Positions 33,401-43,691 of a DNA stretch of 64,000 bases are shown here, piece by piece. Source of the DNA: Bolinopsis microptera (taxonomy: Eukaryota; Ctenophora; Tentaculata; Lobata; Bolinopsidae); the NCBI RefSeq assembly GCF_026151205.1, contig NC_087079.1, positions 8,982,635 to 9,046,634 on the forward strand, read 5' to 3'. The position numbers and the translations under genes are program-made. Numbering within the stretch: the first letter of the stretch is position 1; each line of letters begins with the position of its first letter. Below the pieces are notes generated by a model, which was not told where the DNA came from, ran no database searches, and saw nothing but the letters and a program-made list of their open reading frames with translations.

Positions 33401-34799
33401 GAAATTTGAAAATTTATTTGTTATACTGGAATAACAACAATTTCAAAATATAAAATAAATTACTTCCCTCTAATGTAGAACATATAATGAAATTGACCAT
33501 TGTTAATGGTCTGGCCCGACTTCGAAGAAATTTAGACGAGTAACATCTGTCAAATGATGAGAAAGCTTCAAACATAGCAATGAAAGGAAGCGGTGTCTCA
33601 CCGCAGGGAGGTAAATTAATACCTGTATCAGTGTATCGCGATGAAAGTGAACGTGAGAGGAGCAAGCAATTGATTCACGATGTCAATCCTTCGCAGCTCG
33701 GTGAGGCACAGTGGTGCATCTCGCCGATCTTGCGAGACGGTCGCGCTAAATCACTCTACAGTCGATTCTTCCATTTTCACCACTTTTAGTTTCGCATTGG
33801 ATAAGCACATGTTATACGCGCGCGTTACGTGTCAATCATATTTGATCCCGATTTCTTACTTTGGGTTTCAAACTTGCTTGTCGAGTTTTCGTCAATAATC
33901 AATTATCATCCATGATTCATCATTGCCACTTGTGTAATACCTTGAAATCCTATAAGTTGAATGAATAGGTTTTAAAATTGTTGACATAGCATAGAAGGAC
34001 TGTTGTCAGAATGTAGAATGATACAGAGCCGCCTTCAGAAGTTAAAATTGTTGAGCCTTATTTTCTAGTGTACTGTTTCGTATGACATATGAGTCGAGGT
34101 ACAAATAGAATTTTTCGCTGGATCAAAATGCTGAGATTTTAATATAAAGCTAAGCAAAGCCAAGTATCAATAAACTAGTTTAGATTACGCCTGATTGCTT
34201 GAGTCCTATTTAAAAATATTTTTGATATGTGATCCTAGAAGTAGAATCACAAATTTTGCATTCGTTTTAATTGTGTTTTTTTTATGCGAAGAGCATAATA
34301 TATTGTTTTTCCTTAAGCCAGCTGATCCAGCTATTGTAAAAGTCTACGGTCTAAAATGCTGCTTACTTTAGAAACACTGCGCTTCTTATTTGAATCATTA
34401 AATCTAGGCTGCATAAAATGATAGGTTTTCGGATTTTGACCTGAGCAGCCGAAACTGATATTATTATTATTGTTATCCATATAATATACTATTATCGATG
34501 TAGTTTAATAGACTATAAATGTATTATATAACCTGGTTTTATTTCCATAGAAGTGTTTTTACCAGTTACTTTAGTAAATTAACAAAATGTACGTCTCCAC
34601 TCTGCAGTTCCGACTGCAATTCGAACTTTGCCGTCTAGAATCTAGTGTGAATATTATAGATATTTACAACAAATATTTTAATTGGTAATCTTGTTTTGCT
34701 TTACTGGGCCGCGCCAAATCTTTATTCAATATGTTAATGAACATAATAGCCTGGGGTCCTCAGGTAAGTTTTGCTCTTATGAGTGGGTCAATCATTTAT
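33401..34799. other. no supported gene
   Basis: A 69-codon frame on the + strand at 33580-33789 has somewhat gene-like composition, but I recognise no domain and no splice partners. At about 33309 the string GTCATACGTTGTATGACC is shared with about 47290. At 34718-34765 a segment (ending TAATAGCCTGGGGTCCTCAG) is shared with about 47786-47823, so dispersed repeat fragments are present. Confidence 0.35.
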
Positions 34800-34978
34800 T
34801 TTTAATTGTAGTTGACGAAATCGTAGTATTAATAGATTATTTTAACATTGTATCTTTGCAGCTATGTAAGTTTTCAGTACGTCCTGTTTATGACAAAGGC
34901 ATGTAGCCGAAACGTCGACAAAGAATTATGTTTTAACACACTGAGTGGAGACTCTCATTTCGTCAACTACAATTAAAA
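34800..34978. mobile_element. palindrome-ended MITE
   Basis: A 22-bp inverted repeat starting TTTTAATTGTAGTTGACGAA at 34800 recurs reversed, ending at 34978. The interior is short and non-coding. No clear target duplication was identified. Confidence 0.6.
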
Positions 34979-35346
34979 TATTTTAATTATCAGGTTCATC
35001 AGCATGGGACAAGTTGCAGATCAACCGCCATATAGGTACGTACTACAAGTTTTCATTTATGACTCAGTAATACAATTAAACAACAAGTTAACTTAAGAGT
35101 TGCAATTTGATTGATATACAATATCATGCGATAGTTTATTAAAATACTTCGAAGGCTTTTAACTTGAATAACAATATCATTTTTAAAGCAAGGTTTGTAA
35201 TTGAAGGCAAGCATATCGGTCTGGGTAACACGACTCCTGTCCGACAGCGACATCTGTCCGAATCAGGGTACCAGAAAAAAACGACATCTGTCCGAAATTG
35301 TGACCTGATTTGAGATATGATCTGAGCCATAGTTTACTACCACAGT

Positions 35347-35649
35347 TTATTTTTCGATAGCTTTGAGGAAATCCATAGGGTTGCTGTAGTTGTCGTAACC
35401 ATCTACAATTTTCTGAAGTTGTCCATCATAACGGATCCATTTGGGTGCACGTGGCTCAGGTAGTTCCCGCCAGTCTCTTTTGGTTTTCTTCACGTCTGTA
35501 ACAGGAGAGTTTGGAGTCAGGTACTCCTCCCAGATGTTGGTCTGCTTAACATGCTTCAGGAGGGCTTTCTTGTAGTGGAAGTTACATCCTCGTCTGGTAG
35601 TGGAGGGCCACACGGAAGCAACTTGCTCGAGATTCGTAACCCAATCCAC
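35347..35649 (-). pseudogene. possible MULE-type transposase fragment
   Basis: A 100-codon frame reads NLEQVASVWPSTTRRGCNFH then YKKALLKHVKQ. This resembles the FP...GC.FH..QAL...V motif that follows the catalytic region of MULE transposases. The DDE residues themselves are not present. The frame is cut at its upstream end by the CCCTGA array. This is a short fragment judged on one motif only. Confidence 0.4.
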
Positions 35650-35650
35650 C

Positions 35651-35880
35651 GACCCTGACCCTGACCCTGACCCTGACCCTGACCCTGACCCTGACCCTGA
35701 CCCTGACCCTGACCCTGACCCTGACCCTGACCCTGACCCTGACCCTGACCCTGACCCTGACCCTGACCCTGACCCTGACCCTGACCCTGACCCTGACCCT
35801 GACCCTGACCCTGACCCTGACCCTGACCCTGACCCTGACCCTGACCCTGATCCTGATCCTGATCCTGATCCTGACCCTGA
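35651..35880. repeat. (CCCTGA)n hexamer array
   Basis: About 38 tandem copies of CCCTGA, with a few TCCTGA variants near the right end. It differs from the animal telomere repeat (CCCTAA) by one base. The Asp-Pro repeat frame it creates is an artefact. Confidence 0.95.
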
Positions 35881-37480
35881 CTTTAAACTTTCCAGATAGT
35901 TACATGGCTATAAGACGGATAATCTGAGCAAGTTTGGGCAAATTTCTATGTGCCAAACTTGAGATATGACTTCAAACACATTAAAATATCTCAAATTGGC
36001 GGTTTTGGTACGATATTTGACGAAAGTCGATTATCTCAAGATCTAACTGATAGAATTTCTTTAAACTTTCCAGAAAGGGGGGAGCCAAGTAGATTTTTGT
36101 AGATATTTGGATACGTTAATTCACCACTTGTTTCGTGAATTATCCATTACAATAATCTACAAATATCTACATTTATCTACAAAAAATGTATATCTCAAAT
36201 ATGTGCCCAGAAATTCTACTGAATTTTTGGAGATAAATGTATAAATTTGTAGAATTTGTAGAATTTTCGTGAATTATCCATTGACAATAATCTACAAATA
36301 TCTACATTTATCTACAAAAAATGTAATCTCAAATATGTGCCCAGAAATTCTACTGAATTTTTGGAGATAAATGTATAAATTTGTAGAATGTCAACCACTT
36401 TTTTCGTGGATTATCCATTCTACATTAATCTACAAATATCTACAAATATCTACTTGGCTCCCCCCCCCCCCCCCAGATAGTTACATGGCTATAAGACGAT
36501 TAATCTGAGCAAGTTTGGGCGAATTTATATGTGCCAAACTTGAGATATGACTTCAAACACATTAAAATATCTCAAATTGGCAGTTTTGGTACGATATTTG
36601 ACGAAAGTCGATTATCTCAAGATCTTACTGATAGAATTTCTTAAAATGTTTCCAAATAGTTACATGGCTATAAGACAGACAATATGAGCAAGTTTGAGCG
36701 AATTTCTATATGCCAAATTTGAGATATAACTTCAAACACAAGAAAATATCTCAAATTGGTGCGTTCTAGCGGAACGCGGGCATATATTTTGAGATCTAAC
36801 TGATAGAATTTTTTTAAACTTTCCAGATAGTTACATGGCTATAAGACAGATAATCTGAGCAAGTTTGGGCGAATTTTTATGAGCCAAACTTGAAATATGA
36901 CTTCAAACACATTAAAATATCTCAAATTGGCGGTTTCGGTACGATATTTGACGAAAGTCGAGTATCTCAAGATCTAACTGATAGAATTTTTTAAAACTTT
37001 CAAAATAGTTACATGGCTGTAAGACGGATAATCTGAGCAAGTTTGGGCGAATTTCTATGTGCCACACTTGAGATATGACTTCAAACACAAGGAAATATTA
37101 CAAATTGGTACGGTACGCAGGCATATATTTTGAGATCTGACTGATAGAATTTCTTTAAACTTTCCAGATAGTTACATGGCTATAAGACGGATAATCTGAG
37201 CAAGTTTGGGCAAATTTGAAATTTCTATGTGCCAAACTTGAGATATGACTTCAAACACATTAAAATATCTCAAATTGGCGGTTTTGGTACGATATTTGAC
37301 GAAAGTCGATTATCTCAAGATCTAACTGATAGAATTTCTTTAAACTTTCCAGATAGTCACATGTCTATAAGACGGATAATCTGAGCAAGTTTGCGCGAAT
37401 TTCTATGTGCCAAACGTGAGATATGACTTCAAACACAAGGAAATATTTCAAATTCTATCAGTTAGATCTTGAGAAAATCG
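35881..37480. repeat. satellite with units of roughly 170-190 bp
   Basis: About seven copies of a unit containing, in order, ACTTTCCAGATAGTTACATG, TCTGAGCAAGTTTGGGC, ATATGACTTCAAACACA and GATCTAACTGATAGAATTTC. The copies differ by substitutions and small deletions. One copy is interrupted by a MITE at about 36077-36473. A lone related copy lies at 12640-12790. Confidence 0.85.
36077..36473. mobile_element. MITE inside the satellite, with G/C-run termini
   Basis: The ends are GGGGGGAGCCAAGTAGAT at the left and ATCTACTTGGCTCCCC plus a C run at the right. The flanking satellite continues across it (ACTTTCCAGA on the left, CAGATAGTTACATGG on the right), so the short duplicated target is at most CCAGA. 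The interior has internal direct repeats of a segment with ATCTACAAATATCTACATTT. Confidence 0.75.
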
Positions 37481-39149
37481 AAAATAACCGCCAGCTTATG
37501 TAATGTAATCACAACTTGTTTAAGTTGACTATGAAAACCTTCCCCAGTTTGGCTATGATATAATTGATATCTCTAAATAAAATTGGCCTACGTTAAGATT
37601 CACCATTGAGCGAGCTACAAAAAATACACAGTACACACTCACATTCCTACCCAGTGCACACTATAACTGTTGCCAGATAAAACATTCAATGACTTGCTTT
37701 AATTACAATTAATAAACGATGTGCAGACACGTCATGCTAAAATACATATTCCGAAGTAAGATTAATCCCAGAATAATTTTTAGCAACTTTCAGACACGTT
37801 TTCAAACATAATCCAACAGCTACAGACAACTGCTGCAAGGAACTATTTCTTCCAGATGTAATGAATCGAAATTTAATAGGGTCCTTGTGCATTTTTGTCG
37901 TACCATACAGATATGGAAGCTTTCTATTCTCAGACTTGATTTTAATTCCATGAGACTTGAGGAAGTCTGCATGTCTGAGAATGATTTCAGGATCTTGTTA
38001 AGGTTGATATCCTCAACATATTTATTAGTGTACTGAACTACCATGTAATTGTTACTTTCAGGTTGACTCTTCTTTGACCAAACGTATTTACATCGATACA
38101 ATTAGTATAATGTAAACAAACAAAACCCCGATTTACCACGAACCCCGATTTACCGCGGATGTTTCCTTTCCCCCAAACTCCGCGGTAAATCGGGGTTTTA
38201 CTGTATTTAAAAAGTTTCGATTCCGCAATAATTTCCGTTCACAAATTAGGTGGGATCATGATTCATACATATCAAATTCTGCATACATGTATATATTGAT
38301 ATTGTATAACTCAATCTATAGCATATAATAAGACGGGTGTACTCATCAATTAATTTAGTTTAAACACTACTTTATTTAGCTCCTTATTATATTTGAAATC
38401 CGAATTGAATATTATTTATGAGAGTCAAATTTTTGTTGATCCCACGTTTGATTACGATGTTGTCACATTGAAACGTTGAATAATTCCTTTCCTCCTTATT
38501 TTATTTTTCATAAATATCTTATCATAAATATCTTATCAGGAGCAAAGAAAAACAGTCCTGGCTGTCCAAGAACCCTAACAGGGCCGGAACACACAACCAG
38601 TGATAGCAGGAAATACAATAAGCAGTGGCGTAACAACAAAAAGAACTAGAGGGATAGAACAGGTTACCACTTCCTGTAAAGAAGAAGAATAAAAAACATT
38701 CCCCCCGTCTCACGTGCAGGCAGATTAAAAATCTTACTGTTATCTATATTTTGAGACCTCATGTGGCGTGTTTTTCTGCTTTTTATACTTATAATACTAA
38801 AGATTCTGCAGTCTTAACTCTTATACTTTTCAAGTAAAAATAATTGACTTCGGTAAAATTGTAATATGCCGACTCGCTATAAAGGTTTAAAACATGAGTG
38901 ATTGTTGGTTGTAAAGTGCTAAGTATTTTTCCTTCTTAAATGGCTATATAAAAAGGCTTGTTATATTAGCCGGAGTTTAGCAGCTCTGAAACAACCTTAT
39001 GATAGAGCGCACAAATATAGAGCAGCTGTTATGAACAGTCAACTAATAGCCATTTAACGGCCGTGATCATGTCGTTACGATAATACATAATAGCCGTCTC
39101 AGCTTTTTTAGCCGGTTAATTAGTTTACCGGCTTACGCAGTGGGAGATT
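37481..39149. other. no supported gene; small Tc/pogo-like MITE
   Basis: At 38121-38203, AAAACCCCGATTTACC and GGTAAATCGGGGTTTTACTG are inverted ends resembling pogo/Tigger-type elements. A CAGTGGCGTAA fragment occurs at about 38622. An open frame at 37820-38101 (-) matches nothing I know. Confidence 0.45.
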
Positions 39150-39960
39150 TATAATTCGCATCGTTTTGTCGTTTTAGAACCTAGAAATAGTGCTCAAAGC
39201 TGGCTTTGTGGTTAAGTTTTGTAGTTGGAAAGTGTTTTTAATGTAGAGTACTGGGAGCTCTGAGGATTTATTATTCGCATCATTTAGCCGTCTCATAACC
39301 TAGAAATAGTGCTCAGAGCTGGTTTTGTGGTTGAGTTTTGTAGTTGGAAAGTGTTTTTAATGTAGAGTACTGGGAGCTCTGAGGATTTATAATTGGCATC
39401 ATTTAGCCGTCTCATAACCTAGAAATAGTGCTCAGAGCTGGTTTTGTGGTTAAGTTTTGTAGTTGGAAAGTGTTTTTAATGTAGAGTACTGGGAGATCTG
39501 AGGATTTATTATTCGCATCATTTAGCCGTCTCATAACCTAGAAATAGTGCTCAGAGCTGGTTTTGTGGTTAAGTTTTGTAGTTGGAAAGTGTTTTTAATG
39601 TAGAGTACTGGGAGCTCTGAGGATTTATTATTCGCATCATTTAGCCGTCTCATAACCTAGAAATAGTGCTCAGAGCTGGTTTTGTGGTTAAGTTTTGTAG
39701 TTGGAAAGTGTTTTAAATGTAGAGTACTGGGAGATCTGAGGATTTATTATTCGCATCATTTAGCCGTCTCATAACCTAGAAATAGTGCTCAGAGCTGGTT
39801 TTGTGGTTAAGTTTTGTAGTTGGAAAGTGTTTTTAATGTAGAGTACTGGGAGCTCTGAGGATTTATAATTGGCATCATTTAGCCGTCTCATAACCTAGAA
39901 ATAGTGCTCAGAGCTGGTTTTGTGGTTAAGTTTTGTAGTTGGAAAGTGTTTTTAATGTAG
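39150..39960. repeat. 119-bp satellite, left block
   Basis: About seven head-to-tail copies of a 119-bp unit that begins GTAGAGTACTGGGAGCTCTG and includes CATTTAGCCGTCTCATAACC and GCTCAGAGCTGGTTTTGTGG. Units begin at 39243, 39362, 39481, 39600, 39719 and 39838. The copies are highly similar. The array resumes in the same phase and orientation at 45697, beyond a LINE. Confidence 0.95.
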
Positions 39961-40403
39961 AATTAGAATTAGAATTAGAATTAGAATCAAATTTACACAG
40001 CAATACAATAAGAATAAAAAATAATTTAAGAAGCTTCAATCTGCTGTGCAGGACATTCAAGTCAGTCGAAAACTGTTAGCAGAACACCCTTCTAGGGACA
40101 TAAGGATATAGTATGTAAAACATAATGAGTAATAAATTAATGAGTGATAAAATAAGATATGATTTAACAGTGAACTGTGGGCATGAAGGTAACAATTAAG
40201 ATTACATAGATGCCCACTTTGGGATTACGTTAGTACAGTTATATACAGAGAAGTATAGAACAATAATAGATTGGCAATGATAACAAATGGGAACGAGTAA
40301 AGGAGATGTTTAAAGTTCTATACTTCTGGAAATAGGTCATATATAACGCAGGGGGCCTTTCCACCCGACAAAAACTCCAGCACCATAAAATTTGTTTCAG
40401 TTG

Positions 40404-43401
40404 TCACATAGCTAGAGTGTAGAAATAGTCGAAACTATTGTTTATTTCATAGGATGAGACTCCTTGAATTACATCTGACATAAATTTAGATTTCATATAT
40501 TGTGAGAATTTTACACTACATTCTATAGTCCTTATGTTCTCTGGAATTGTATTCCAACATTTTGCACCTAAATATGTAAAGGTTTTGTGTGTTCTGGATT
40601 TGTGAATATAAAGGTTGCACCTCTCAGCATCACGTGATCCTCCGGATACATAAGAAAATTTATCTGTGAATGATGATGGTGCAGCCTCATTAAGAATTTT
40701 ATACATATACGTTGATAGATGGAGTTGTCTTCTTAAGTGTAAGGGTAACCACTTCATATTTCGATATACATTTACTGATGGTTCCTGCCAATGAACATCC
40801 AGAGCAATTTTTGCTACTTTCTTGTATAATATATCAAGAGAATTAAGTTTGGTTTTGGCAGCCCTACACCATATTATATCCAGGTAGTCAAATTGGGGGA
40901 GCATAAGAGCATTTACAAACATTTTTCTATATTTCAGTGGAAGAAGATTTTTCGACCTGTATAATGCCCCTATTCTTTTAGCAATTTTTGATTTCACATA
41001 ATCAATATGGTCTTGAAAGTTCAATAAATTGTCTATCATGAGACCTAAATATTTTTGAGATTTAGTTTCTTCTATAAATAGGCATTCTTTTTCCAAATCC
41101 AGAGGGATTGACAACGTGTCCAGATTAGGTGATCTATCAAATACAATGAATGAAGATTTTGCAGCATTTAGACTCAGCTTGTTGATTCTAAGCCATTCAT
41201 ACACAATTTTCATATCCTTAATTACATTCTCATATATGCCTCGGGATATGTTATCAAAATATAGTGCACTGTCATCTGCAAATAAGTAAACAGTAGATTG
41301 TGTGCAATTTCTACTGAGATCATTTATGAATAAACTAAATAGAATTGGTCCTAATATGCTACCCTGTGGCACACCTGTTTTAACAGGGAGTGATGTGCTT
41401 ACATTACCACGTATTTTGGTGTGCTGCTTTCTGTCCCCAAGGTAGCTTTTGAACCACTTTATGACAAAGCCATCAACTCCATAGTACTTAAGTTTTTTTA
41501 ATAAAATATTATGGCTTACTGTGTCAAAGGCCTTTTTAATATCTAAGAATACAATTGCAGGTTTCTTCTGTGATTCCTTAGACGTAAATATTTTATCAAA
41601 TAGATTAAGCATTAGAAAAGTGGTGGAATGATCTTTTCTAAATCCATACTGATGGTTGGTAAGCAGTTTATTGGTTTCAACATACTCTGTAAGCTGTTGG
41701 TTAACAAAATATTCTATGCATTTTCCAAGTAGGGGGAGTATGGATATTGGCCGGTAGTTATTTGGATCATTAGGGTCACCAGTTTTAAGAATTGGAGTGA
41801 CTGATGCAATTTTACATGCCAACGGCATTGTTCCACTTTTCATACTAAGGTTTATAATATGAGCTACTGGATCAATGATTTTGGGAATAATATACTTATA
41901 TACTTTAATGGGCATGATATCGTTAATCGATTTATCTGATGGTATACTGAGTATATATTCTTTTACTTGTTCAACAGTCACCTCTTCGAATACAGAGAGT
42001 TTACACTCTGTTGGAGGCGGCATATATTCTAGGAAGTCGTCTGAATCCTTTTCCTTAATCGATTCTTGTATTATTGTACCAACTGTGGCAAAATGCAGGT
42101 TAACTCCGTTAACATTTAAGTTGCTTGGGGAAGAGCTACTTATTTTTCCAGGTAAGTTTGAAGCATGTTTGATAGTTTTCCAAATACCTTTCAAATCGTT
42201 TTTTGCACTTTTCACAGTAAGGTCCTGAACAATATTTGTACGTCTGTTTTCTTTGGATAATTTTGTCACATAGTTTCTTTGGGGACGATAGTTATCCCAC
42301 GAAGTAGAGCATTTCTGATGTAGTTCACTTTTTCTGCATTTACATATTCCATTAATACAATTACACTTGAATTTGTTTAATTGTCCTAAACACTTTTTAT
42401 ACTTTCTGAAAAGCATCTTCTTCTTCCGTATTTCTGCCAACAGTTCTTTAGAGGGATTACAAAGAAAGTTACTATTACATTTTATCTGTTTAGGTGGACA
42501 GTAATTGTCATACGATTCCTGGATGTGATGATTAAGTCCATCTAGGGCATGGTCTACATTAGTACAGCTTAGAATATTACTGTAGTTACTGCAGGATCCC
42601 AGAAAATAGCTTAAGGCTTTTAGATTGTTTAAGGAGTGGTCTCTGATAAGGACCTTCTGGAATTTACTAGCTTTATTTACTTTAAAGTCGAGAACACATT
42701 TGAGAGCTTGGTGATCTCCTATTCTATCATCAAGTACTTTACACTCTATGAAATTAGAGTAACAGTTAGTCATTACAACATCTATTGTGCTCTGCGTTAT
42801 TCTACCATCTAAGTTTGCAAATCTAGTAATTCCTGTAACAGTCTGTATCATTCCAAAGAGCTTCATTGTTATATCCAACTTTTTATAATCTAGATCAGAT
42901 AAAGAGTTTTGGTTAACATTAACATCGCCAATCCATATTACTTTCTTACCTTGAAATTTCATCATACATTCAGTCATATAATCAAGGAAAGTATCTAGAT
43001 GACAAAAGTTTTGTGATCTGTAGAAGCAGCAAATGTAAAGATTGGCGTCCTTGAGTTGTATCCATATAGCTTCGATTTTAGAAATATCAGAGTAGGTTAT
43101 ATCTAAATTGAGTAATTTGTGGTTAACATTTTGGTTGATCAATATACCACACCCTCCTCTTCCTCTATCGTTAGGTCTATCACACCTTATAAAATCAAAG
43201 TTTAAGGGTAAGTTAAGTGTACTAGTGTCTATATCAGATTTAAGGTTTGTCTCATTAATTCCAATTATGTCAAGCTTTTCGCGAAATATTAGCTCCTGTA
43301 GTTCGAGAGTTTTTGCCAGATTAGTCAGGCCACCCTGTATATTACATAGACCAAGAGAGAGATTATCGTTTATTGAGGTACGAATAAGGTTAAACCAAAG
43401 C
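40404..43401 (-). CDS. LINE ORF2: EEP endonuclease and reverse transcriptase (jockey/CR1 group)
   Basis: The frame is open from just after a stop at about 43402 to 40404, close to 1000 codons. No ATG occurs before the endonuclease, so translation may depend on reinitiation after ORF1 or on a non-AUG start. Otherwise a mutation removed the start. Endonuclease motifs: LCNIQGGL (about 43355), IIGINETNL (about 43260), IWIGDVNVNQ (about 42920), STIDVVMTN and GDHQALKC. RT motifs: FLDIKKAFDTVSH (about 41545), GVPQGSILGPILFSLFIND and the catalytic LFADDSALYF (about 41275). The C-terminal region resembles that of the fragment at 21.8-22.5 kb in type. The protein nicks the target and primes reverse transcription from it. 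Confidence 0.93.
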
Positions 43402-43691
43402 TAATGGGGAACAAATCCACATGCAGTCTCCTCAAGTAGACTAAGTTTCAAATCATGTCATACATATGATTTAAATTGGATTTCGGATCAGCAATCATAC
43501 TGCAGTTTAAATCATAAAATTTAACAGCATAAAATAGTAACTCACTTCTGTTTGTGATAAATATAGCTTGAGAGATATAAAAACGTTAAGTTATTAGAAA
43601 TTTGTGCTGATCTAACATTTTAAACCAGATAAAACAGTAATCCTGTTATTATTCATGTTGATACCCTTGGATTATAGAATTTTAATGAAGT

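Noticed and set aside
33580-33789. 69-codon frame with gene-like composition
   Set aside because: Too short, no known motif and no splice partners.
34880-34930. Hammerhead ribozyme-like string (GGCATGTAGCCGAAACGTC)
   Set aside because: The GAAA and a stem II-like part are present, but the conserved CUGAUGA core is not intact (TATGACA) and no clear stem I was found.
35651-35880. Interstitial telomere
   Set aside because: The unit is CCCTGA, not CCCTAA, and variants are TCCTGA; no TTAGGG block is present.
35600-35899. Asp-Pro repeat protein
   Set aside because: Artefact of the CCCTGA array.
39150-39960. CRISPR-like array of regular repeats
   Set aside because: The 119-bp units are head-to-tail with no unique spacers, in a eukaryotic context.
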